Origin: Cryptomeria japonica
Lineage: Eukaryota > Streptophyta > Pinopsida > Cupressales > Cupressaceae
Direction of reading: 5' to 3'
Length of the DNA: 64,000 nucleotides
NCBI RefSeq assembly: GCF_030272615.1
Contig: NC_081415.1
Span: 109,636,406-109,700,405, forward strand
Shown piece by piece: positions 11,911 through 22,546 of this stretch. The number at the start of each line of letters is the position of its first letter. Position 1 is the first letter of the stretch. A model generated the notes under the pieces. The model made no database searches, was not told where the DNA came from, and saw only the letters and a program-made list of their open reading frames with translations. The position numbers were made by a program, and so were the translations under genes.

Positions 11911-12045
11911 TGTTGAGACATGGACCAGCTAGGACTCGAACCTAGGACCTTCCATACACTGCTGGAGTGCTCTACCACTGCGCTACTGGCCCCTCTTGGA
12001 CCAGTCCATCGTCGGTCCGGGTGTGGCTTATTTCCAGCACCAACA
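11911..12045 (-). repeat. 5' LTR of the TRIM
   Basis: 135 bp, with the same ends as its partner. It carries the better-preserved tRNA-like block (11926-11985). Confidence 0.92.
11926..11985 (-). promoter_or_regulatory. tRNA-like Pol III internal promoter (A and B boxes) inside the TRIM LTR
   Basis: On the minus strand the A box TAGCGCAGTGG (11975-11985) fits the consensus TRGYNNANNNG, and the B box GGTTCGAGTCC (11932-11942) fits perfectly. The gap of about 32 bp is that of an intronless tRNA. The T arm is ideal: CTAGG and CCTAG pair over five bases around the seven-base loop TTCGAGT. A D-arm-like AGC/GGTAGAGC block is present. The anticodon stem is only partly paired and there is no acceptor stem, so this is tRNA-derived rather than a tRNA gene. 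Confidence 0.8.
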
Positions 12046-12561
12046 CTCACTGACTGATCTACCACAACATTTGATACCCATGACAATCTCATTCACTCTA
12101 TCCATGAAAGAACTAATCTTCTCATCTTCTTCCATCTTCAAAGTTTCATATCTTACCCAGAAACCTTCAATTTTAGCAATCTTTACTACTCACCTTCATA
12201 AAGAGTTTAAAGTTTCAACTAGATCTTCTTAGCATTCTCCGATTCTATGACATTAATATCTTTTCATTAGATAGGGCGCTCAATAATGCTTCTTTTTCTC
12301 TAACATTATTTTTATCTTTCTTTTGTTCATCAATAGGTGTCGGTGTTCCAGAATTAGGATCATGGGGTATATACCCTTTCTCCACTATCTCCCAAAATTC
12401 AGCTCCAAGACATCTAAGATGAATCTTCACTCACTCCTTCCATATTTTTTAATTCGTACCATCAAATCTAGGACTCTCCTTTTGATAGGGGTTAAAGGTA
12501 GAACTTGATAGTAATGTCATTGGATCTCCTCAAGCGGTTAAGCTTCTGCAGAGAGGACCTT

Positions 12562-12573
12562 GCTCTGATACCA
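12562..12573 (-). other. primer binding site of element C
   Basis: The plus strand reads GCTCTGATACCA, a perfect copia primer site on the minus strand, 2 bases from the LTR. Confidence 0.9.
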
Positions 12574-12575
12574 AT

Positions 12576-13784
12576 TGTTGGAATGAACTGAAACCGAGAG
12601 AAAACTGAGAGGAGGGGTGAATCAGTTTTCTCACAAGTACAACTGTTCATTTAATTTTAAACTTTATACTGGAGCACAACACAATGAAAGATAAACCATG
12701 AATGCACGACACACATGACACCAATATTTTGATGAGGAAAACCTAGTAAGGGGGAAAACTATGGTGGGAAACCCTACCCACAAGTAGATAATACTTTTGC
12801 AACAATATGTGAAATAATTACAATGGGGATTGCACTTGCAATTAGGCCAACCGCCTAGAGTTCACTGCTCAGCATAAAAGGGAAGTCTCACTGACTTACA
12901 AAGAATCGAACTGCAATCTAAAGAGAATGAATTGTGAAAGTAGCATCTACTAATGCTTGATATAGTTCTAGTTAAGCACAAATGCTTGCCCTTCAATACC
13001 AAACCTTCACCAAAATGATATGACTTTATTTGCACATAATCCTTTTTTTGATAATGCAGACATAACCACTGATCCCAAAAACTATTGGTACCAATTACAT
13101 GAATAAGTCACCTATAAATATAGATCATCAACCTTATTGACAAGGTCGGCTAAACCCTAAACCTATAAACCCATAATTACAAAAATTACATCACACGATA
13201 CCATCAAACCAATATTATGATTTACATTACATAGCATGGACCTAATTCAAGTTCCCAAAGAATTATATTTGCCAGAAATCCCGTTAAGACCAAAATCCAA
13301 CACGCTTCACCAACTGGTAGAAACCCTTAGTGCAATAACACATAAAGTCTAACCGGATCCAAATAGGACCATCATAACAGCACTCCAACCAATGCAATGC
13401 CACCAAACAGTTAGGACACAATCAAGAAGCACCTTCAACACAATAGAAATCATTCTCATAAGATAGATCAAAATCATCTAACCAAATCAACAAATGTCGC
13501 TTACCGGTAAAGCTAACCGGTACCAGGAAATACCAACTAGGAACAAAAGTGATAGCAATCGGAGCACCAAATCATGAACCAATAGAATATGGCAAGCATA
13601 TAACCACCAAGAGTAAGCATCCAAAACTGAATCTAGAGATGTGATCATACCAGATCAGAATCACAACCAAAACCAATATGATCACCAAGACTAACTGGAA
13701 TAGATCCAACCAGGATAGCCTCCAACCGGGATACAGTGTTAACATCAATGACAACACTTAACCAAATCCAACATATTGCCAACA
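12576..13784 (-). repeat. 5' LTR of element C
   Basis: On the minus strand it runs TGTTGGCAATATGTTGG (at 13784) to CATTCCAACA (at 12576), about 1.2 kb. It has the TTGTCATTGATGTTAA word near its start and a GATTCACCCCTCCTCTCAG tract near its end, as in A, D, E and F. There is no second copy in the window. Confidence 0.8.
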
Positions 13785-14499
13785 TTACCTTCTCTTGGAA
13801 ATAATTGTTGTAATAATCTTAATCAATCATTAATAGAATGATAAATTATAATTTCTCTTTTCATTACATCTCCCAAAATCTTGAGATCGTCTCTTCATTG
13901 TGTGGAAGCTATTAAGAACCTATTTGTCTCTTGAAACCTAGTGTTCTTGGATAATACCATTGGAAAGCTCATTGAAGGAGTAGCCAAATCTTCTGGACCC
14001 ACAAGATGGTTGATATAGGTTTTGAGCTCATCAATTTGAGCCAAAATCTACTCCTTGGTAGTTTCATATTTTTGCATTCTTCATAAGATGGTATCTACTC
14101 CTTGCTATAGAGACTTCTTTTCTTTGTTTCTTGTTTGTATGCCAAGGTCAACATCATTCATATGTTAATCCTCTTCTTGAATTTATTCTTCTAGATTGTC
14201 TAATAAGGGTATGGATATTTAAGCCCTTTAATGGTCTTATTCGTCCATTTTTATGGATGATACCTTACTTTCATTCTTCATCCTACTCTAAGGTGTCTTG
14301 AAAGTCTCCTCTAAATTTGAGAAATCTTCTTCTCTCAACTCCCTATGTTTTTAATCTTTTCTAGATGGCATAGGTCAACCATGTAGGGAGTTGTTCTAAA
14401 GTAAAACCAAGTGACTTATTTTGTCTAGATCCCTTCATCTTGGTTGTCTTGGGGAGCCTATTTATGAACTTCCTCTTCTTCTTGGAAATCCATCTAAGA
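13785..14499. other. unassigned, stop-ridden sequence left of the gypsy protease
   Basis: AT-rich, with no open frame of note on either strand. From its position it may be decayed downstream pol sequence of element N, but I recognise no RT motif in it. Confidence 0.35.
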
Positions 14500-16010
14500 A
14501 CTACATATTGTCCACTTGACTTTAATTTGAGTTCCATATGTTCATAGTTTTATGGAAATTCTCCTAAATAATGCAACTATTATACACCCAATACCATATT
14601 AGTTTTTCCCAAACCAACAAAATAGAAATCATCACATAACTTATAATTTTCAAGGTCTATATTGAGTTGTTTAATTATCTTGGTACAAGGAATGGTGAAT
14701 ACAATAGAAACACTAACATTGAAACCTTCAACATATTCTAACTTTAATCCTCTCTTGACCACCAAGCCTTCAATAATAAGATTATGAGTAGCCCCATTAT
14801 TAATGAGAGATATAATCCACTTTTAGATAACAATCCACAAACTCTAAATGGATGATACTTGGGTGCTACTAGAAGAGTTTCAAGGGTGTTGCTACCTTTT
14901 CTTTTTCAAATTTTTAAGTCTTTGAATTTTTTGAAACTACTTGAGGTTCACACCCTTCAAGTTGTGGTTCTTCATCCAATAGTACCTCAATGTAATAAGC
15001 ATGTTCCTTGACAAGGCATTTATGGCTCGGTTCCCATGGTTCCCTAGAAGAGAAGCAAATTTTCTTCCTCTAAGTTTATTTCTAAAATATTCATCCATCT
15101 TCTTCTTTGTAGTATATGGTCTTCTAAAATGATGTATGAGATCCTTATCTTTATGAATTTTTATTTTTCCCAAACTTTTGCTAGTGGCTTGGAATGATAA
15201 AATAAATGGTAAAATAATTATTCTTTAAAGTAGAAGGCTCAAGTGTTAGAGATCTTTTAATATCCTCTTCCAAAGTTGATGCAACAAAAAGAAATTCGAT
15301 CAGTAGTTGATGCAACAAAATTGTTGACTAGGCTTTTGAGTGTTTTAAAGAGAACCTCAATAAAAAAGATTTGTGATCATTTTTTTTAGTATTTGAAGCG
15401 CCATCACAACAATCCCCTAGAACTTTATTATGTATGCATGTGCTAAATATTGTTACTTGATCTTTGAAAGTTATTTGGAATATTTCTTCTCAATCTTCAA
15501 CTTAAATTTATCAAGAATGCTTTGAATAAACTCTTAAAATGTATGCACTTTATCATTTCCATGTCTAATTAGACCATGGTACTACAAATAATTAGAAATA
15601 CCTTCCAAATATATAACAAAAAAATGTATTGCTTCCTTCTCTTTTATAAGATTCTTGAGTAAATTAAGTCTACAATTTTTTGTAACCAAGCCTAATATAA
15701 AACCTTATCACTACCAACAAAATCGAGCAATAAAATATATTTAATTTATTTTTCAAATCATTCTTACTGTTATTCTATATATTTCCTTATGTTTTCTTAT
15801 TTAAAGGATTCCTTGTTATTTAAAAAAAATGATAAGGCTGCCTTATAATCTTCAAATTGATTTGTGTATCCTTCATACCATTTAACAATTTCTTCTACAA
15901 GTAATTCTTTAATGGAAGCAGTGGGTAAAATGCAACCTTTCATTCTTCTAGTAAAAATTATTGATTTTGATGGTTTTAATATGGAAATACCTATATCTCT
16001 TCTACTCACT
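14500..16010 (-). pseudogene. decayed Ty3/gypsy gag-protease remnant (element N)
   Basis: Reading leftwards, a gag-like piece lies at 15797-16009 (IVKWYEGYTNQFEDYKAAL), a basic piece at 14937-15173, and then a retropepsin-like protease at about 14500-14830. The protease reads ISLINNGATHNLIIEGLVVK. The catalytic Asp of the usual D-S-G-A-T-H-N is now Asn. It continues with YVEGFNVSVS and FVGLGKTNMVLGV, matching the conserved end of plant gypsy proteases, then LHYLGEFP and NYEHMELKLKSSGQ. Many stops and shifts make it an old relic. No LTRs were found. Confidence 0.65.
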
Positions 16011-17443
16011 AATGGGCTTTCCCTTTGTTAAATATTTTTTATGCTTAATTATTCCACCAATTTTCTTATTAATTCATTCAACTCCTTTTGGCTTTCAAAT
16101 ACTCTCCTTTGCCGCATATTGAGATTCAATAAATTCTTTTGAAATAATTCCACCCTTTCTTCATTTTTTAAATTTTTCTCTTTCCTCCATCAACGATAAC
16201 CTCTCGTGTCTAAACCCTATATGTTTTTCCTTATTTTGTAATTTGTTTTTCTCAATAAAATAACCTATATCTTGAGAAGATATTTTATTTTATACCATTC
16301 TAATTCCTCCGATATAAAATTTATGTAAACCTAAAATGATATGAAATAACTTATAAATATATAGAATTCTTACGCAATTTTGAAACAATATATGAAACCA
16401 AAATCTCATAATTTTGCCTCAAAGTAATTTGAATTACCATATGTGTTCAAAGGATGATTTATATGGAGGAAAAATATATAAAAAATATTTTAAAAACTAC
16501 TAAAATATATCATAGACATATAGTCACACAAATAAATCCAAATCTAGAAATTACTCAAAATTCTAATAACAAAACCAAAGACAAAAAAAATAGAGTGAGA
16601 AACTACTTTGTGACAACATCTTTCTTAACCCCTTTTCAAAAAAACATCCATGAACACACCACCCTACCACTATGGCTTGAGCTAGGAAAATTTGCAGCAA
16701 CCTCAACCAGAGCTTCCTCTCTGATGGTTGGCCCAAACTTGTCATCTTTTCCTCACTATCACTAATCATGCCTTCAGTGCATATTTATAATTATTCATTT
16801 AGTTGTCACCTTTGCTCAACATCAACCTAGACAACTTCTTCAAAAATGTGATGGTTCTTGAAATGATGGGCTTGTGGCTTTCAAATGCCTCTTGGTCAAA
16901 GAAGGAGAGAATAGGGAGTTTGGGCACATCTTTTCCCTGGCGAAAAACCACAAAGTAATTCTATAGGTTGGGGATCCTCATCTCCTCATCTACATATGCC
17001 ACTACTATGTCTAGCTCCCCAAGGAATGACTCCTTGAATATCTTTTGGCATAATCGCTTAGCTCCCACTTTGGATCCACCCATCATTAGAGAGACCACCA
17101 AGAACATGAAAATGATGTCTATTTTCACCCTATAATAGTGATAGGTGAAAATGAATTCCCCTCCCAATACCTTCCTCATTAGGTGGATGATCAATCCACT
17201 AGAGTATTTGGGAACTTCTTTGAGTCATTTTTCCTTGACTTCACTAAGAAAGGAAATTTGCCTCTTGTCCAAAATCAACCTAATAGGTGTATCCATGAAA
17301 GCCTTCACCAAATTTGCAAACTAAGCTAAAAGACCAAATATAATCAATGCAGAATGAGGGCTAGAAAAGGAAAGCCCAAAACCCCAATGTTAATCATGGA
17401 GAATAAAATAAAATAATATTACCTTTTTCATCTCAATCTTCAT
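16011..17443. other. unassigned sequence with short degenerate minus-strand ORFs
   Basis: Minus-strand frames at 16563-16769 and 16961-17194 (GLIIHLMRKVLGGEFIFTYH and neighbouring text) have protein-like composition and can be linked across stops up to about 17400. They may be part of element N or a non-pol ORF like that of D and E. I recognise no domain. The remainder is AT-rich. Confidence 0.35.
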
Positions 17444-17821
17444 TGTAAGAGTTGGTATAAAATTATCTATGCCATGGATGATTTGGTTGAAGATTATAGC
17501 CACCCAAGATATATGAACTTATTAAAATCACAAGAGAGATTAGATATCATAGAATAATTCTATTCTATAAAAGGATGCAAATGATTTATTACTTATAATG
17601 AATTAACAACTTGATTGATATTATAAAGGGAACCCCTTGGTTATATTATAGGCCAAAATAAGACATAAGATTGCATAAGATTATGACACATGTCTTAATA
17701 TTATGAATTGAAACATAAAGTGATAAATATCACATGCTTACCCTAATTTATTTTAAATAAATAGTGTGAATAGGACATAGGTGATGAACCAACTAGGTAA
17801 AACACCCATTTCACGCCAACA
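17444..17821 (-). repeat. 3' LTR of element H
   Basis: 378 bp, TGTAAGAGTTGGTAT to CACGCCAACA. It aligns along its whole length with 37866-38693 apart from the insertion there. Confidence 0.85.
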
Positions 17822-18161
17822 CCCCCTTAAGTACAACTTGGGGAAAATTTACAAGATGCACTAATTAAAATATGCAAAGATAGGTTTCAGAGCTCTTAGG
17901 CCATGTTAGGTACCCATGTACAAATGCAATCTCTCATAAATGAAGAAAATGAGATAATCTAGTGGGACAAAAATCCTCCCCAAAAGATAAAAAATAATAA
18001 TAATTCTCTTAAAGAAGAATGAGAAGGAAAAAGCCTGCATGAAGAAAATTTACCCTCCTCCTCCCTAAGAGAGAAGAAGAAGAGAGATCATGCATCTTCC
18101 ATAAAATCAAATTCTCCTCTACTATTGGTATATGCTTAACAATCAATGCTAAAGATGATCC

Positions 18162-18436
18162 TGTTGGAATCCAAGAACACTGAGAGGTGGGTGAATCAGT
18201 GTTCTACCAGAATATTCAATTTTAACCTTATTATAAGATGCACCCACCAACTGGTAAACCAGTACATATAAGATTGAAAGAAGTAAATAAATCAATAATA
18301 CAATCACATAAATGAATACCATAACATAGACAAGTATACGTGGAAAACCTCAACGAGGAAAAACCACGGTGGGATTTGTGACCCACAATATCAATCCACT
18401 GGCCATATGAAAAGATATTACATAATATGGGGGCCT
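18162..18436 (-). repeat. 3' LTR of element D, truncated
   Basis: It matches 34715-34990 closely (TGTTGGAATCCAAGAACACT to GGGGGCCTAC), then breaks off where element G begins. About 635 bp of LTR is missing. Confidence 0.9.
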
Positions 18437-19993
18437 ACGGGTGCAGGGGCACATAGGAAATTTTGTTGAATTGATTCCAAGAGATTGGAATCATGTTGTT
18501 TTGGTTTTTAATAAGTTCAATAGGTCTTTGAATAAGTGTTCAAATGTTTGTAAGGACCCTAGGAGTCACTGATTGGCCAATTTTGGCCTATGGGCTCTTA
18601 AGGGTGCCAGATAGAGCACTTGGTAGAACAAGTTTATTTTGAGTTAGAATAGGTTAGTATGATGTAGTTTAGGAGGTTTTAAGGTCATTTGAATCTTTCG
18701 AAGTGACCTAGGTTGGAATTGGGGAAAGTTACTCAACTATGTAAAAGTTGTAAAAAGTTGCAAAAGTTGCTCATAGCAACTTTGCAACATTTGCATTTTC
18801 CAAATACCAACGGCTAGTTGGTTGTCTTTTTCAGTTAAAGACATTTGTAACCAACCCAAGGCTGGTATAAGGCTTGGGAAAACTAATGAGAATGTTGGTT
18901 GAAGAATTGAAACAAGAAGAGCAAGTTTAGCCTTTCAAATTTTGTGTTTTCAGTTAGTATTTTTGAGTTTATTTGGATTTGTACGGCCTGTACAGACTTC
19001 CAAGCCCAGAACAAGGCATGAATTGTTAGAGAAGTGTCTTATATTCCATTTTATGGTATTCTGAGGTTTTGAAGTGTTATAGGTTGCAAGTTTTGTCATT
19101 TTTGTTGCAGGCGGGTCCTAAAGACCTAAAAACTAGGGTTTGAGGACTCTATGGCTCCTACCTAGCATTCCAAGGTGGATATCCATACTGAAACCTTATG
19201 GAATGTTAGTTGGCCTTGTAAATTATGTTTTCTTTTTGGTTTTAATGCAGGGGAGGCTAAACTTCAAATTTGCCACCATACCCTAGGCTTGGCACGTTGA
19301 GTTGGAAAGCATTGGGGATTATGGACAGCATGCCCTAGATGGGTAAATCTGATGAATGGGATTGAGACTAGGTTTGATTGGACATCCTAATGGATGTGAA
19401 GACTTGAAACAATCATCAGATTCCTTGAGAAATCGGACTAGTGAAGACTTTCAAGAAAAACCCTATTTTGTAGGCTTAAAAGGAGGGAATTAGGCCTAAA
19501 AAGGGTTAGGTGAGCTAGAGACCAAACCTAGATCCAATTCTGAAATACTCTATGTAGCTTCCAAAAGGGTATCTGAAAAACTAAAGAGTTCATATCGGTG
19601 TATATGACTTTTGTCAGATTACTGCAAAATACCTCACCGGTAGGGCTAAATGAACTAGGTCTCCTAGTAGGCCTAAAAGAGCAGATTGGCCCTAAAGCTT
19701 CAAACCAATAAACACCAAAGTCCATAAATGAATGGATAGGGTTGGACAACTAAGGAAAATCATTCCTAAGTGTGTTGGTCATGTGTAATGAAGATCCTAT
19801 GGTAGAGAGGGTTGGCTCTTGGTTAAGGTGTTGAGTAGGAAGGTCTCTAATAAGGAGTGTTGGACACACACTAAACAAGAGGAGGTCACCTTAGTCTAAG
19901 GACCTTGGGAAGGTTGGAAAGAGTTGAACCATTGGATGGTTCAAGAGATAACCTAAGGAGACATCAAGAGTGAGAAACCTCTCTACATCAGAT

Positions 19994-20005
19994 TGGTATC
20001 AGAGC
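19994..20005 (+). other. primer binding site of element G
   Basis: TGGTATCAGAGC, 3 bases after the LTR end CTACATCA. Confidence 0.85.
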
Positions 20006-20028
20006 CACTTGTTTGAACAAAGTGGTGT

Positions 20029-21011
20029 ATGTCAGACCAAGAGGTAGAGTCGGAAGCTAGCAGCATGCCACCTAAGGTAATGAGTCAAGAGGCCATTAGG
20101 AAGTTGGTCCAAGACATGCTTAGTGAAGCCTGGGAGCAAGATACCAAGAAAGGTAAGGCAAGATCATAGAGTGGGGTGATGAAACTGATGATGAAGATGC
20201 AGATGTGATAAGAGTGGTGACAAAAAAGAAGGAGTTGGATAAAGATCAGCAAATCTTCTTGTATGCTCTTAAATCACTCAACAAAGATAGTCTAGATGGT
20301 TTACTGGTCTATAGTGGAAGCCTAAATGGAGAACAGATATTGGATTGGATAGAAGCTTTGAACAATCATTTTGAATAAAAGGAGATTGCAAAAGAAAAGA
20401 GGGTCAATATGGCTAAGACCAAGTTGAAAGGATCCACTCTAGTATGGTGGAACATGATGCAAGAATAAAGGGAACAAACCGGGAGAAAGAAGATCAACTA
20501 CTGGAAGAGAATGAAGATTAGAGTAAAAACTCAATCCCTACCTCTAGATTATGAGGTGCAGATACACAAGAAGTTGATGAGTTTGAATCAAAGAGAAATG
20601 GATGTGAGTGCCTACACAGAGGAGTTCAAAGAACTAACTCTACGATAAAGGAAGCAAGAGGAAGAACTGGAGAAAGTAGCAAGATACCTAAATGGCCTAA
20701 GACATAACATTCAAGATGAAATCAGCATGTTGGCACCTGAGACAATCCATAAGTGTTTCCAGTTGTCCTTGAGAGAAGAGGACAATATCATGAGAAAAAG
20801 TGAGTACAATAAAAGAGGCAAAGGTGGTAAAGGATTCAGAGGAAGATGCACCTTTCGAAGGGGTCATAACTCTAGCAAGAATGAGGAAGGTAATCAATCT
20901 GAAAATAGTGGGGATAACTTCAGCAAGAGTGGTCAGTTTAGAGGCAACTCTAGAGGAAGAAAAAATTTAGAGGCAGGTTTGGCACTCAAGGAAGATGACC
21001 CACAATATTCA
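20029..21011 (+). pseudogene. Ty3/gypsy gag (element G), frameshifted, 3'-truncated
   Basis: It starts MSDQEVESEASSMPPK at 20029. After a frameshift near 20165 it carries the retrotransposon gag core: DWIEALNNHFE, KLKGSTLVWWNMMQ, SLPLDYEVQIHKKLMSLNQ, YTEEFKELTLR, then VARYLNGLRHNIQDEISML at about 20680-20735. Stops lie at about 20376, 20466 and 20646. A basic Gly/Arg-rich tail (GKGGKGFRGRCTFRRGHNS) runs to the breakpoint. The zinc knuckle, protease and pol that should follow are absent. It is spliced to copia RT by deletion. Confidence 0.82.
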
Positions 21012-21016
21012 CAGGT

Positions 21017-22311
21017 TTGGCACTCAAGGAAGAAGGAGAAGACTATGGGGAAACCTTTGCTCTAGTAGCAAGATTGGAAGGAGTGCGTATGCTTCTTGCA
21101 TATACAGCTTTTAAAGGATTCAAGGTATATCAAATGGATGTAAAATATGCATTCCTAAATGGAATACTTGAAGAGGAGGTGTACATAGAACAACCAGATG
21201 GGTTTGCCCTATCAGAAGATAGTGACATGGTGTGTAGGCTACATAAAGCCTTGTATGGACTGAAGCAGGCACCTAAAGCATGGTATGAACGCTTGCACTC
21301 CCATATTGTGAAGATTGGATTTGAAAGAACAAGTGAAGATAGCAATATCTACTTGAAATAAGAAGGAGATCAGATTCTGATCTATGAAGTATTTGTTGAC
21401 GACATCATCTTTGGAGGTGATGACAAGATGAGTCATGAATTTGTTGATGAGATGAAAAAAGAGTTTGAAGTGTCACTCATAGGGGAGATTAAGTTCTTCA
21501 TTGGACTACAGATTCAACAAATGAAAGATGGAATCTTTATTACTCAGTCCAAATATGTCAAAGAGGTGTTGAAGACCTTTGGCATGGAAGACAGTAAACC
21601 GGTTGGTACACCAATGGTGATCTGTTGTAAATTATCAAAAGAGGATGACTCGACATTGGTAAATGAGAAGGATTACTGATCAATGATTGGTAAGTACATG
21701 CAGTGGGTATTACCGCTCGATTTCAGCAAAGCCCAAGAAAATCCCACTTGGTAGCAGTCAAGCGGATTCTTAGATATCTGAAGGGAACAATTGACTATGG
21801 GTTATGGTATCCATACAATAATGATTTCAACCTTAAAGTGTTCACAGATGTTGATTGGGCTAGTAATGTAGATGACGGGAAGAGCAAAACTGATGGTGCA
21901 TTCTTCCTTGGTGGTAGACTGGTCTCATGGATGAGTAAAAAGAAGAGTTGTATCTCTCAGTCTACAGCAGAAGCAGAGTATGTTGCAGCTTTTATGAACT
22001 GCACCCAAACTATTTGGATGAAGCATGTATTAAATGGCTTCAAATTTCCTATATCTGAACTGGTAAGCATATTTTGTGACAATACAAGTGCAATTAACAT
22101 TTCCAAGAATCCGGTTTTGCATGCTAGAACCAAGAACTTTGAGCTCAAGTATCATTTCTTGAGGGAGAAGGTTCAGAACAAGGAGGTTATGTTGGAACAT
22201 CTTTCCAATAAGGAGCAGTTAGCAGACATATTCACCAAGCCTCTACGAAAGGCTATATTTATCTATTTGAGAGGTGAATTAGGGGTGCTGCCCCTTCAAG
22301 AGGTGAACTGA
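21017..22311 (+). pseudogene. copia reverse transcriptase - RNase H remnant (element F)
   Basis: RT from [20 protein letters not shown] through [20 protein letters not shown] and KALYGLKQAPKAWYERLHSH to the catalytic [10 protein letters not shown] (about 21395). TAA interrupts at 21359 and TGA at 21677. A small deletion with a frameshift near 21690 removes part of the connector. RNase H continues from 21703: VFTDVDWASNVDDGKSKTDG, STAEAEYVAAFMN, FCDNTSAINISKNP and the usual copia end LADIFTKPLRK. The stop is at 22309. The RT is nearly the same as element A's, so the two are recent relatives. Confidence 0.92.
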
Positions 22312-22531
22312 AAATATGTGCTCCACATCTGTCAAGTATGGTAGTGTCCAATATTTTTCAAGATTGATGTGTTGAAGGATGCTACTCCTCAGGGGGAACA
22401 TCATAGTGGAATAGGAAAACTTGTGCCTCCACTTTGGCATTGTTGTCAAAGGGGGAGAAGATGTGAAGCGGAGAAGATATCTGCAGCAGAAGATGTGATG
22501 CTAGGTAATATCTTTGTATATTGCCATCAAT

Positions 22532-22546
22532 GCCAAAGGCGGAGAT
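22532..22546 (+). other. polypurine tract of element F
   Basis: GCCAAAGGCGGAGAT immediately precedes the LTR's TGTTGGCA. A second G-rich tract, CAAAGGGGGAGAAGATG, lies upstream at about 22448. Confidence 0.7.

Larger units (their letters stand above)
11712..12045 (-). mobile_element. 334-bp TRIM (miniature LTR retrotransposon) with tRNA-like LTRs
   Basis: Two direct repeats of exactly 135 bp (11712-11846 and 11911-12045) flank a 64-bp middle. The outside is bracketed by a perfect CTCAC duplication (11707-11711 and 12046-12050). On the minus strand each LTR runs TGTTGGTG... to ...CTCAACA. The middle starts directly with the primer site TGGTATCAGAGC and ends with a polypurine tract (CTTAAGGGGGGG), so it has every cis signal for LTR retrotransposition and no coding capacity. 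Unlike an ordinary TRIM, each LTR holds a tRNA-like block with A and B boxes. The LTRs differ at about 12 of 135 positions by eye, so it is not recent. It sits in the gag of element C. Confidence 0.93.
10595..12520 (-). pseudogene. copia gag - zinc knuckle - protease - pre-integrase remnant (element C)
   Basis: The likely start is the ATG at 12520 (MTLLSSSTFNPYQKESPRFD). The gag core continues at 12245-12430 (LGAEFWEIVEKGYI) and is broken by stops and by the TRIM at 11712-12045. A clear CCHC knuckle lies near 11310-11355 (CFLCNKIGHFSSRC) with an acidic tail after it. The protease reads WVIDNGCSHHM at about 10990 (DSG to DNG), then GKGTILLDGKTNIDNVYYV. A frameshift separates the knuckle ORF (11017-11478) from the protease ORF (10623-11141). 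Another frame at the left end reads WLWHKRMCHVNFD, the pre-integrase HHCC start. Confidence 0.88.
10595..13784 (-). mobile_element. Ty1/copia LTR retrotransposon C, 5' part, truncated by insertion of A
   Basis: Minus-strand element with its 5' LTR at 12576-13784, primer site at 12562-12573, and gag-protease-pre-integrase leftwards to 10595, where element A's LTR begins. The interruption falls in the pre-integrase domain, soon after a CHVNFDCIVKIS reading. The rest of C should lie beyond A, outside the window. Its gag contains a TRIM insertion. Confidence 0.88.
18437..21011 (+). mobile_element. Ty3/gypsy element G: 5' LTR, primer site and gag only
   Basis: A probable LTR of about 1.55 kb (about 18440-19990) is followed by the primer site TGGTATCAGAGC (19994-20005) and a gypsy gag. 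Everything downstream of gag is lost at the junction with F at about 21012-21033. The LTR's left edge is uncertain by a few bases because no second copy or target duplication remains. Confidence 0.75.

Noticed and set aside
11926-11985. A functional tRNA gene
   Set aside because: No acceptor stem and a poorly paired anticodon arm. It is repeated in the partner LTR, so it is part of the TRIM.
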